Origin: Helicobacteraceae bacterium
GTDB lineage: Bacteria > Campylobacterota > Campylobacteria > Campylobacterales > Sulfurimonadaceae
Direction of reading: 5' to 3'
DNA length: 19,967 nucleotides
Assembly: GCA_015488855.1 (NCBI GenBank)
Contig: WFMY01000181.1
Coordinates: 1-19,967 of the forward strand
Position numbers and translations under genes: made by a program. Under the pieces are notes generated by a model. That model saw only the letters and a list, made by a program, of their open reading frames with translations, was not told the DNA's origin and ran no database searches. Shown here piece by piece: positions 1 to 8,300 of this stretch (position 1 is the stretch's first letter; every line of letters starts with the position of its first letter).

Positions 1-584
1 AACTGCTCAATAGCCTTCATAATCATAGCACCACGCCACATAAGTGACTGACCCTCTTCCATCAGTGAGCCCATAGACATCACTTCTAGTCCATACGCTT
101 TGATAGGAAGTACTTTATTTCCTGTTACTTCAGGTTTGATATCTGATATACCCATCATACGAGGGATATTTGGACCATAGATATCTGCATCCAAAAGACC
201 AACTTTAAGACCTTGTTTTGCAAGTGAAATAGCAATATTTACTGATGTAGTTGACTTACCAACCCCACCTTTTCCAGAACTAACCATCAAGAAATTTTTC
301 ACTTGTGGAGCAATGTTCTTACCCTTAGAAGAAGACTCTTTAGGCATTTGAGGTGATTTAAGGTTTACACTTACTTTACCAGCAGATACTGCTTTTAACT
401 CTCTCGTTGCATCATCAGTAATCTGTTGTGCTACTTCTGGAGCTGATGAAGTGATATCAACTGTAAAACTTACATCAATACCATCTATCTTTATATCTTT
501 TACAAAACCAAAAGTTACGATATCTTTGGTAAAACCTGGATACATAACTTTTGATAAAGCGTCATTTACAATTTGTTCAGTCAT
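1..584 (-). CDS. mrp: Mrp/ApbC-family Fe-S cluster carrier ATPase (3' end missing)
   Basis: Partial gene; the visible 194 codons are the N-terminal part and the C-terminus lies beyond the left edge. Residues 1-75 form a MIP18/DUF59-type domain (MTEQIVNDALSKV start). A linker follows, then the P-loop domain with the deviant Walker A KGGVGKST (about residues 105-112) and the DADIYGPNIPRMMG switch region (about 132-145). Members of this family bind and transfer [4Fe-4S] clusters to apo-enzymes in the cytoplasm in an ATP-dependent way; the CxxC cluster motif would lie in the missing part. The ATG at 584 is preceded by an AAGGA ribosome binding site about 9 nt upstream. The gene follows thiC in the same direction after 137 nt, and ThiC is an Fe-S enzyme, so a functional link is plausible but not shown. 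Identification is firm. Confidence 0.93.
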   Translation of the reverse strand, partial: MTEQIVNDALSKVMYPGFTKDIVTFGFVKDIKIDGIDVSFTVDITSSAPEVAQQITDDATRELKAVSAGKVSVNLKSPQMPKESSSKGKNIAPQVKNFLMVSSGKGGVGKSTTSVNIAISLAKQGLKVGLLDADIYGPNIPRMMGISDIKPEVTGNKVLPIKAYGLEVMSMGSLMEEGQSLMWRGAMIMKAIEQ

Positions 585-601
585 AAATTAAATCCTTATT
601 T

Positions 602-607
602 ATTATA
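602..607 (-). promoter_or_regulatory. Candidate -10 box for mrp
   Basis: A perfect TATAAT on the minus strand lies 18 nt upstream of the mrp start, leaving a very short leader that still contains the AAGGA ribosome binding site. No clear -35 hexamer is seen, which is usual for Campylobacterota sigma-70 promoters. The DNA is very AT-rich, so a chance match is possible. Confidence 0.35.
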
Positions 608-628
608 TTTATTATTGATTTTCGTACT

Positions 629-667
629 TTATCATAAATAAGACAATTTTAGTCTTATTTATGATAA
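629..667. repeat. Perfect 16-bp inverted repeat between thiC and mrp
   Basis: Arms at 629-644 and 652-667 are exact reverse complements around a 7-nt centre. The stem is AT-rich, with an AAGAC/GTCTT core next to the loop. It begins 55 nt past the thiC stop and sits just upstream of the candidate mrp -10 box. It could be a weak terminator for thiC or an operator for mrp. In the direction of thiC transcription no T-run follows the stem, which argues against a classical intrinsic terminator. On the plus strand a T-run does follow, but no plus-strand gene precedes it. Confidence 0.75.
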
Positions 668-721
668 TAATTTATTTTTTTGTGAATTTTTGACACAGTT
701 CAGCTTAACATAAAACGAAAT

Positions 722-2092
722 CTATGTGTTTTCTTTTGCCTCATCAGCAATTTTTTGTATCGCTTCTGGATTATCCATGATATCTTGAGAGATTTTGTAT
801 GAACAAAATTTCGGTCCACACATAGAACAAAACTCTGCTTCTTTAAAAACATCTTGGGGGAGAGTTTCATCGTGATACTCCTTCGCTCTTTCACTGTCTA
901 GGGCGAGTTCAAACTGTTTTTCCCAGTTAAAAGAGTAACGAGCATCACTCATCTCATCATCTACATCTCTTGCACCCTTGCGTCCACGAGCAATATCTGC
1001 AGCATGGGCTGCAATCTTATAGGCGATAATACCCTCACGCACATCATCAGCATTTGGAAGTCCAAGATGCTCTTTAGGTGTTACATAGCAGAGCATACTT
1101 GCTCCATGCCATCCACCAACCGCTGCGCCAATAGCAGAAGAGATATGGTCATAACCAGCGGCGATATCAGTCACTAATGGTCCTAAGATGTAAAATGGTG
1201 CTTCATGACAAAGTTCTCTTTGGATTTTCATATTTCTCTCAACTTGATTAAGAGGTACATGACCAGGGCCTTCTATCATCACTTGAACATTTTTCTCCCA
1301 AGCTTTGAGTGTAAGCTCACCGAGAACTTTAAGCTCACCGAGTTGTGCATCATCGCTTGCATCGGCTAAACAACCAGGACGAAGTGAATCTCCAAGAGAA
1401 AGACTTACATCATATTTTGCACAGATATCTAGTATCTCATCAAAAGCAGTATAAAAAGGATTTTCTCTATGGTAGTGCATCATCCATGCAGCCATCAAGC
1501 TTCCCCCACGAGAAACGATGCCCATCTTTCTTTTTGCGATTTTTGGCATAGTTTCTAGTAAAAAACCAGCATGGATAGTGAAGTAAGAGACACCTTGTTG
1601 TGCTTGGCGTTCTAAAACTTCTAGCATCACCTCAATAGTCAAATCTTCTATTTTGTTACCAACATCATGAAGTATCTGATAGATTGGGACTGTACCAATA
1701 GGGATTTTAGAAGCGCCAATGACAGCTTTACGAATCTCATCTAAATCTCCGCCAGTTGAGAGGTCCATAGCGGTGTCAGCTTTGTAGTGTTGAGAGACCT
1801 GCATCTTCTCAACTTCACCCATAACATCTGAAGCAATAGCAGAAGAGCCAATATTTGCATTAATCTTACAAGTAGCAGCAATTCCTATCGCCATTGGTTC
1901 TAAGGAAGTATGATTTATATTTGCAGGGATGATAAGACGACCTCGTGCTATCTCGCTACGAATAAGTTCTGCTTCAAGTTGCTCTATCTTTGCAACATAC
2001 TCCATCTCCTCAGTTATGATGCCCTCTTTTGCATAGTACATCTGTGTACGGACTTCATCATTTTGTCGTTTTTTTACCCATGAACTTCTCAT
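722..2092 (-). CDS. thiC: Phosphomethylpyrimidine synthase ThiC
   Basis: Radical-SAM enzyme that converts aminoimidazole ribotide to hydroxymethylpyrimidine phosphate in thiamine biosynthesis; cytoplasmic. The protein is 456 aa from the chosen start. The C-terminal cluster motif CSMCGPKFC (Cys422, Cys425, Cys430) is intact, and hallmark stretches such as IPANINHTSLEP, MIEGPGHVPL and ITDIAAGYDHI-like VTDIAAGYDHI are readable. An in-frame ATG exists 30 nt upstream, but the ATG at 2092 is preceded by AAAGGAAG at ideal spacing and gives the MRSSWVKKR start typical of the family. It is a short form without the extended N-terminal domain of enterobacterial ThiC. The 106-nt upstream gap shows no convincing TPP riboswitch. 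Confidence 0.96.
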   Translation of the reverse strand: MRSSWVKKRQNDEVRTQMYYAKEGIITEEMEYVAKIEQLEAELIRSEIARGRLIIPANINHTSLEPMAIGIAATCKINANIGSSAIASDVMGEVEKMQVSQHYKADTAMDLSTGGDLDEIRKAVIGASKIPIGTVPIYQILHDVGNKIEDLTIEVMLEVLERQAQQGVSYFTIHAGFLLETMPKIAKRKMGIVSRGGSLMAAWMMHYHRENPFYTAFDEILDICAKYDVSLSLGDSLRPGCLADASDDAQLGELKVLGELTLKAWEKNVQVMIEGPGHVPLNQVERNMKIQRELCHEAPFYILGPLVTDIAAGYDHISSAIGAAVGGWHGASMLCYVTPKEHLGLPNADDVREGIIAYKIAAHAADIARGRKGARDVDDEMSDARYSFNWEKQFELALDSERAKEYHDETLPQDVFKEAEFCSMCGPKFCSYKISQDIMDNPEAIQKIADEAKENT

Positions 2093-2198
2093 AGTGCTTC
2101 CTTTGGTTAACTGCCTGAGCATAATATTTTGTATATTATTTATGGAAATATACTCATATAAAGTTAATAATATATTAAAATTAAAATTTATTTTTTAC

Positions 2199-3374
2199 TT
2201 AGATAGCTCTTTTAAATTCTGGGTAGGCTTCTACACCACATTCGTTGACATCCATACCTTCAACTTGAGCATCATCTTGGGCTCTAAACCTTACAAGTTT
2301 ATTGATAAGATATAAAACAATATAAGAAGAGACGAAAGCGAAAACAGCTACAACAAACACACCTTTGAGTTGATCCATAAATGATATGCTATCAACAAAG
2401 ATACCAACAGCCAAAGTACCCCAGATACCATTAACTAGATGCACAGAGAGGGCGCCAACTGGATCATCAAGCTTAAGTTTATCAAACACAGGTATCGCAA
2501 AAACAACTAAAGCTCCACCGATAATTCCAATAAGGATTGGTGTATACATATCATACAAATCAGGACCAGCGGTAATAGCAACCAATCCTCCTAAAGCACC
2601 ATTAAGTATCATCGTAATATCAAAAAGTTTATATCGTGCATACATAATGATACCTGCGATGATAGCACCTGCAAGCCCAGCTGTATTGGTATTCATAATG
2701 GTTTTTGCAACAGCATTAGCACTCTCCACTGAAGAGATTGAACCAACGGAACCACCATTAAACCCAAACCATCCTATCCATAGTAAAAATGCACCAAGGA
2801 CTACTAACGGTATATTTGATGCAGGTATAACTCGAATCTTGCCATCAACATAACGCCCTTTTCTCGGACCCATGATGAGTATTGCTGCGAGCAATGCCCA
2901 ACCACCAGTTGAATGAATCACAGTTGAGCCTGCTAAATCATACATATTGATATCAAACATACCACCGGAGAGCATATCGGCACCCCAAGAGATATTGACA
3001 ACAAATGGATAAATTAACGAGCCCATAACAACAGCAAAGATAGCAAGAGGGATGATTTTGACACGCTCACTGACACCTCCACTCATAATATTGATAGTCT
3101 TACCAACAAATGCCATCTGAAATAAAAAGGCAGCCCATTTACTCATAGAATCGTTATCCCATGAACCAAATGCAAACTTATAACCAATGAGCAAAAATGC
3201 TAAAGATGCGACTGCATAAATCATTACATTAATAGTAAGAACGGAAGAAACATTTTTAGTACGAACAAGCCCTGCTTCAAGCATTGCAAAACCTGGAACC
3301 ATAAAAATGATAAGTGTCATTGAAAATATTGCGAAGAATGTGTCTATAATATATTTAAAATCAGCTTCTAACAT
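2199..3374 (-). CDS. amt: Ammonium transporter, Amt family (second copy, amt2)
   Basis: Inner-membrane ammonium channel of 391 aa with the multiple hydrophobic segments of the Amt/MEP/Rh fold (about 11 expected). The family's conserved pore residues are present: Asp146 in DLAGSTVIH, His154 of the twin-histidine pair, and His312 in HLVNGIWG. The SERVKI motif after the fourth helix (about 102-107) is also intact. There is no cleavable signal peptide, unlike the upstream paralogue at 3999-5309; the N-terminus enters the first helix directly. The start is preceded by AAAGGG. It lies 119 nt downstream of glnK in the same direction, with a hairpin in between, so co-transcription would need read-through or a second promoter. 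It differs strongly in sequence from amt1, so it is not a recent tandem duplicate. Confidence 0.93.
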   Translation of the reverse strand: MLEADFKYIIDTFFAIFSMTLIIFMVPGFAMLEAGLVRTKNVSSVLTINVMIYAVASLAFLLIGYKFAFGSWDNDSMSKWAAFLFQMAFVGKTINIMSGGVSERVKIIPLAIFAVVMGSLIYPFVVNISWGADMLSGGMFDINMYDLAGSTVIHSTGGWALLAAILIMGPRKGRYVDGKIRVIPASNIPLVVLGAFLLWIGWFGFNGGSVGSISSVESANAVAKTIMNTNTAGLAGAIIAGIIMYARYKLFDITMILNGALGGLVAITAGPDLYDMYTPILIGIIGGALVVFAIPVFDKLKLDDPVGALSVHLVNGIWGTLAVGIFVDSISFMDQLKGVFVVAVFAFVSSYIVLYLINKLVRFRAQDDAQVEGMDVNECGVEAYPEFKRAI

Positions 3375-3469
3375 AACTATACCCTTTAATTTATATCTTA
3401 AAGATGTATTTTATCTAAATAGTTTTGTGATTATTTTAAAGTTGAGGGAAATTGTGAATATTTTAAAAT

Positions 3470-3491
3470 ATTCCACCAAAAAAGGTGGAAT
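3470..3491 (-). terminator. Hairpin just after glnK, possible attenuating terminator
   Basis: An 8-bp perfect stem (ATTCCACC / GGTGGAAT) with a 6-nt A/T loop begins 3 nt after the glnK stop codon. The following minus-strand sequence is A/T-rich (ATTTTAAAAT) but has no pure T-run. It may partly stop transcription between glnK and amt2, or stabilise the 3' end of a glnK mRNA. Confidence 0.5.
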
Positions 3492-3493
3492 GT

Positions 3494-3832
3494 TTATATC
3501 GCTTCGTGGTCTGTTTCACCAGTACGGATACGGATGATTTTTTCAATATCACTAACAAAAATCTTACCATCACCGATTTTACCTGTACGAGCTGCTTCTA
3601 CAATAGTGTTTGCAACTTGTTCTACTGCATCATCATCAACAACCATCTCCATTTTGATTTTTGGTAAAAAATCAACTACATATTCAGCTCCACGGTAAAG
3701 TTCACTATGCCCTTTTTGGCGACCATATCCCTTAACTTCACTGACTGTCATACCAGTAATACCTATCTCTGCTAGTGCATCTTTTACATCTTCAAGTTTA
3801 AAAGGTTTAATAACTGCTTCTACTTTTTTCAT
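3494..3832 (-). CDS. glnK: Nitrogen regulatory protein PII (GlnK/GlnB)
   Basis: Small trimeric signalling protein of 112 aa, the standard PII length. It senses 2-oxoglutarate and ATP/ADP and binds targets, including Amt channels, through its T-loop. The T-loop is intact, with the classic modification site Tyr51 in RGAEYVV and the preceding GRQKGHSELYRGAE signature. The C-terminal nucleotide-binding signature TGKIGDGKIFV and the RIRTGE end are also present. The ATG follows a GGAGAAA ribosome binding site. Position between two amt genes on the same strand supports a GlnK role (Amt gating) over a GlnB role, but sequence alone does not separate these. Whether Tyr51 is uridylylated depends on GlnD, which is not in the window. 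Confidence 0.95.
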   Translation of the reverse strand: MKKVEAVIKPFKLEDVKDALAEIGITGMTVSEVKGYGRQKGHSELYRGAEYVVDFLPKIKMEMVVDDDAVEQVANTIVEAARTGKIGDGKIFVSDIEKIIRIRTGETDHEAI

Positions 3833-3859
3833 AATTTCTCCACGATTAAATATTGGGCA

Positions 3860-3865
3860 ATTATA
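3860..3865 (-). promoter_or_regulatory. Candidate -10 box for glnK
   Basis: A TATAAT on the minus strand lies 28 nt upstream of the glnK ATG. It falls between the structured element at 3884-3982 and the gene, so glnK can probably start its own transcript downstream of that element. I see no convincing sigma-54 -24/-12 pair (GG...TGC) here. Confidence 0.45.
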
Positions 3866-3883
3866 TCATATAATTACCTACTC

Positions 3884-3908
3884 AAAAACAAAGTTTGCTT
3901 TAGAGTCT
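3884..3908. repeat. Copy 1 of a 25-nt dispersed intergenic repeat
   Basis: This segment matches 19747-19771 at 22 of 25 positions in the same orientation. Here it forms one edge of the structured element; the other copy lies downstream of the 5S rRNA gene. In minus-strand sense both read AGACTCT, then CAAACTTT, then a T-run. Confidence 0.6.
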
Positions 3909-3982
3909 CATAAGCACGGCTACTGTGCGCAAGCCTCCCGCTGAGGGAAACCCAGTGTTAACGCAGTCCGAGGGACTTTGTT
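3884..3982 (-). ncRNA. Structured GC-rich element between amt1 and glnK (candidate RNA or terminator)
   Basis: About 100 nt that stand out by much higher GC than the flanking DNA and carry no ORF. An 8-bp perfect outer stem joins 3887-3894 with 3975-3982. On the minus strand the outer stem is followed by a short T-run, as in an intrinsic terminator. Inside are a local AGTCC/GGACT hairpin (3965-3977), a GCAC/GTGC hairpin (3914-3928), and competing GGG/CCC pairings around 3936-3955. The 3965-3977 hairpin overlaps one arm of the outer stem, so the two are mutually exclusive. The element begins 16 nt past the amt1 stop (minus sense). I do not recognise it as a known riboswitch or housekeeping RNA. 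It could be an elaborate terminator, a small RNA, a metabolite-responsive leader, or a non-autonomous repeat. Confidence 0.5.
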
Positions 3983-3998
3983 CCTTGGATGTTAGTAA

Positions 3999-5309
3999 TT
4001 ATAGATTAAATCCACGCTCACCATGAATTGACTCATCAAGACCCATTTGTTCTTCATCATCTTCAACGCGTCTTCCACCAGTAAGTGCAACAGCGATATA
4101 ATAAACTATAACTGTACCAATAAGGGTAAAGAGTCCAACAACGACTATTGATTCTAACTGCACTAAGATTTGTCCCATTCTATCACCAGATTCTTTGAGT
4201 GGGCCATCCCAAAGCAAGGCGTTATCTTTAAGTGCAAAGAAACCAGTAGCTAATGCACCCCATAAACCTGCTAAAAAGTGAACACCAAAGGCATCTAAAG
4301 AGTCATCATGTCCAAATTTTTTCTTTAACATTGTTACACCATAAAATGCAAATACAGCACCAATAATACCAATGGCAAATGCACCACTCACATCAACAAA
4401 ACCAGCTGCAGGAGTGATAGCTACAAGACCTGCAATCGCACCAGTTGCAGCACCGAGAAGTGTTGGTTTTTTGTAAACAAACCACTCAAGAAGTACCCAA
4501 GTAATAGTAGCTATTGAAGCTGCGATAGTTGTAGTGAGATATGCAAGACCAGCGATAGCATTTGCACCAAAGGCAGATCCACCATTAAACCCATACCAAC
4601 CAAACCATAATAAAGCAGCCCCTAAAGCAGTTAGGATAACTGAAGCAGGTTTCATAGCAGTTTTAGGATAGCCTGCACGCTTGCCAACCAAGATAGCGAG
4701 GACAAGGCCAGCAAGACCGCCATTCATATGAACAACAGTACCACCTGCAAAATCTAAAGCACCAGCATCAAACAAATATCCGCCACCCCACACCATATGT
4801 ACAATAGGAGCGTACACAACTAGAACCCACACTGCAACAAATACTAACCATGTAGAGAACTTAATTCGCTCAATAACAGACCCAGATGCAATAGCAACTG
4901 TAATAGCCGCAAAAGTACCTTGAAATACAACAAATACATAAGCAGGATAATGACCTGGAACAGTTGGAGCTAAATCTTTCCAAGTGATACCATTTAAGAA
5001 CACATTGCCAAATCCACCCATTACAGTTTGTACCGTAGCCGACTCAGCTGTACCAAAGGCTATGGAGTAACCAGCTACTATCCATACAACAAATGCAATA
5101 ACAAATGCCATGAACACCATAGCATAAGTATTGAGTACATTTTTAGAACGAGTCATACCACCATAAAACAGTGCCAATCCAGCTGGTGTCATCAACAGTA
5201 CAAATGCGGTTGAAACCATCATCCATGCTGTGTCACCACTATTGAGTGTATCCTCTGCAAATACCATTGTTGGTAATGCAAGTAAAGCTAAAAGAAATCT
5301 CTTCATCAA
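3999..5309 (-). CDS. amt: Ammonium transporter, Amt family (first copy, amt1)
   Basis: Inner-membrane ammonium channel of 436 aa. It starts with a cleavable-looking signal peptide (MMKRFLLALLALPTMVFA, cut near Ala18/Glu19), as in Gram-negative AmtB. Pore residues are complete: Asp186 in DFAGGTVVH, twin histidines His194 and His344 (HFLAGLWG), and the conserved FGWYGFNGGS stretch. The cytoplasmic tail ends with GLDESIHGERGF, the conserved tail through which PII proteins dock in AmtB. The first of two adjacent ATGs suits the GAGG ribosome binding site 7 nt upstream. It precedes glnK in the same direction, the usual amtB-glnK pairing though in reversed order (amt first), with a structured element between. 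A perfect -10 box lies upstream. Confidence 0.95.
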   Translation of the reverse strand: MMKRFLLALLALPTMVFAEDTLNSGDTAWMMVSTAFVLLMTPAGLALFYGGMTRSKNVLNTYAMVFMAFVIAFVVWIVAGYSIAFGTAESATVQTVMGGFGNVFLNGITWKDLAPTVPGHYPAYVFVVFQGTFAAITVAIASGSVIERIKFSTWLVFVAVWVLVVYAPIVHMVWGGGYLFDAGALDFAGGTVVHMNGGLAGLVLAILVGKRAGYPKTAMKPASVILTALGAALLWFGWYGFNGGSAFGANAIAGLAYLTTTIAASIATITWVLLEWFVYKKPTLLGAATGAIAGLVAITPAAGFVDVSGAFAIGIIGAVFAFYGVTMLKKKFGHDDSLDAFGVHFLAGLWGALATGFFALKDNALLWDGPLKESGDRMGQILVQLESIVVVGLFTLIGTVIVYYIAVALTGGRRVEDDEEQMGLDESIHGERGFNL

Positions 5310-5335
5310 TAATCCTCGTAATTAATTCTAAACAA

Positions 5336-5341
5336 ATTATA
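5336..5341 (-). promoter_or_regulatory. Candidate -10 box for amt1
   Basis: TATAAT on the minus strand, 26 nt upstream of the amt1 start, in the 77-nt gap after mutS7. No recognisable -35 and no clear sigma-54 element are seen, so nitrogen control at this promoter is not evident from sequence. Confidence 0.45.
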
Positions 5342-5386
5342 CTTGTTAATGCAGGGAGTTTATACTTTTCGATGATTAATTTTTAA

Positions 5387-8300
5387 TCAGTCCCAGTCAT
5401 CTAAAATAAAACTACTAGAATTTTTCTCTTTAACATCATTTATCTCTGGCTCATCCACTTTTGCCTCTTTTTGTTTATCTAAAAGTTCTTCATATTTTAA
5501 CTCTAGTCCATTTGAGGTCATCACAAAACCATCTACTTTTATCTTGCCATCATGTATTTGATTGTGATGCTCTTTACACAGTGGGACAAGGTTATGCTTG
5601 GCATCTTTGTGAAAATGTCCTATAAAACCTGAGTGATTAGCAAGGCTTTTGTTGTTGATATGATGCACATCCTCAGCCATCGCTCCACAGATGACACACT
5701 TGGTCACATAGAGGTCTTTGTTGTACTTGCTTGTTTTTTTCTTCACAAGTAGTTCTAACTCATCAAAATCTTTTGCCAATCTTTTTCTTATCTTATTTGC
5801 GGTTTCAAGAAACTCATCATCCATATGCAAGGATTTTGCAAACTCAAGTCCATAGACACTACTTCCGCTTCCCTCTTGTAAAACTCGGTTAAAAACAAGA
5901 GCATCTGATGCTTCATCATATTCTACACTGAGATGCAAGTCAACTACATTATCCAAACTTGTTATCTCTTTCATAGTAGAGAGTTGGTGCAGATGTGTTG
6001 CAAACAAAAAAAGTGAGCGAAGTTTTGCAAGCTTTATCACCGAAGATGCTACGATGGAAACACCAGAGAGTGTTTCTGTTCCATGACTTATCTCATCACC
6101 AAGAACTAAAGAGCGGAGTGTTGCACGGTTGAAGATATTTTTCATCTCTAGCATCTCAACTGCAAAAGTCGAAAGTCCTTTTGAAAGGTTATCTTTTGAG
6201 ACGATGCGAGTAAAAAGTGAGTCAAAAAGGGAAAACTTCATCACTGATGCACTTACAAAAAAACCACTTTGAGCCATAATGACAGCAAGACCGATGCTCT
6301 TCATCAAAGAGGATTTTCCACTTGAGTTGATCCCATAAAGTAACACACCATTAATATCATGCCCATCATGTACACTCACATTGAGCATCACTGTTTTTGG
6401 ATGTGGCAGATCCATATAATCGCGTTTTCCCATTACTATATCATTAGGCACATAGATGCCACTTCTCTCACCTACTTCTATGAGTGGATGGCGTAGTTGC
6501 ATAAGCTGCATAAAGTTGTCATCACCCTCTACCTCAACTATCATTGGTCTTGAATGATTGTATATTTGTGCTACTTTTGAAGAACTCACCCCTACATCAA
6601 GATCAGCTACATAGGTTATGATTCTATCAAACAACAGGGCATAGCGTCTCTCATAAACACTCTGAAGTGATACATATCTATCTTTAACCAGTGCGATTAT
6701 TTTTCTTCTATTTTTCATGATTTTATCTGAGAGTGTATCAGTAAATTCTGAAGTTATCTTGACACTATTTGTAAGTTTTTTGATACTAAACTCTTTGAAA
6801 TCCTCAGATACTTTAAAATCTTTTTCTATCATGGAGTATCTATTTTTACTCAAAGATATATAATAACCCTCTTTTTCTAGTAAGCCTAAAGTCACAAGTT
6901 TATTGGAACTTCCAGCATTATTTTCTCTGAGAAGATCTTCTATTTTTTTCATAATATCTTCAAAAGCGATGAGCATCACTGCATTTTCTTTGACAAAGGT
7001 ATCTATACTTTCATCAACACCCTCCATCAAAAAGTTTTCATCTACAGTCGCATTTGTAAAACGACGAGAAATATCAAGATCTATACTTTTTCGTATATCT
7101 CTTAAAAACTCTTCTATCTCAAACTCTGAAAAAGGAGTTTTTTGAATCTTATGTTTTTTCACATAGAGCATCAACTCTTTGATACTCATCACTGAATCAT
7201 AGATATGGTTCATCTCAAAGGGGTGTAATTTTGCAAGGTTGAGCCGTCTGGAGAGTCGCTCCAGATCATAAACACCACGCATAATTTCATCAAGATAGCG
7301 AATATGGGAACTAACTCTATCTATGAGGTTGTATCGTCGCTCTAACTCAGCTGCCTCCATAATAGGGTTAAGAAGCCTCTCTTTGAGAAGTCTTCGACCA
7401 ATAGCCGTTGAAGATTTATCGAGAAGTTTCAAAAGTGTAAACTCTTTTTTATCTTTAGAGGTGATCCCCATCTGTTCTAAAGCATTGTTACCAAGGTACA
7501 TGAAACGGCGATTGTCTATGAGTTTTGGCATGAGCAATTTTTGGACTATATGATAATCATGTTCTATGACGAAGTTGACAAGTGTTGCCAGAGATTCTGT
7601 TATCATCGGGCTTCGCTCTAGGTCTAGATGCTCTATGGAAGAAAGAAGTGAGCGTATCTGATACACCTCAGCAAAGAGCTTGTTTTGAAACTCTATACGG
7701 GGACGAGTATTGTTTATACTATAATGATAGTGTTCTGAGATCTCTAAGTACCCCATCACATGGCGCTGATCATCTACGCCCTCTAAGAAAGTGATAACTA
7801 TCTCACTTGTTCTATGAACATTTAATAAGTGAAAAACCTCATCAAGAGCATAATATGGATCTTCGCTAGTTCCATGAGATTCATAAAGCCAAGTCTTTCC
7901 TGTAGTAACATCTATAGCGCTATAACCAACTGTATATATCCCCTTGTGTTTATCTACAAGAAGGGACACTATGTAGTTATCATCATTATCCACAATATGC
8001 TCAAAATTTGTTCCAGGTGAGATAATCTGGGCAATATATCTACTTATATTAGGAGGTGAACCTCTTTGCTTAAGTACAATAACTGTATATTTTTGCTCAC
8101 TAATAACACGGTTTAGATATCTATCAAAAGAGACAGCAGGGACACCTGCTAAGAGTGGATTTTTCTCTGAATTTTCTACTATATTTTTATTTTTCTTTGT
8201 AAGCTGTATGTTTAAGAGTTCTGCTATCTCTTTGGCTTTTCCTATCTGTTCATCATCATTGTTGATCTCATAGACTTCAAAAAAAGTTCCAATTTCCATA

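Noticed and set aside
2093..2198. Possible TPP riboswitch upstream of thiC
   Set aside because: The gap is only 106 nt, strongly AT-rich, and I could not find the conserved CUGAGA and ACCUGA-type segments in a plausible fold. A cmscan would settle it.
2386..2853. 155-codon plus-strand ORF inside amt2
   Set aside because: It lies opposite a well-conserved membrane protein gene, and its Pro/Ser/Ile-rich translation reflects the complementary strand of hydrophobic codons.
3833..3890. Sigma-54 promoter for glnK
   Set aside because: No GG-N10-GC spaced -24/-12 pair was found; the clear signal is a TATAAT box.
3833..3998. tRNA, SRP RNA, RNase P or known riboswitch in the amt1-glnK gap
   Set aside because: None of the diagnostic motifs (GTTCGA T-loop, GGAAG SRP tetraloop region, RNase P P4 core, cobalamin or TPP boxes) could be found, so it is left as an unknown structured element.
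5374..5388. 6-bp inverted repeat at the mutS7 stop as a terminator
   Set aside because: The stem is AT-only apart from one pair, has a 3-nt loop and includes the stop codon; too weak to call.
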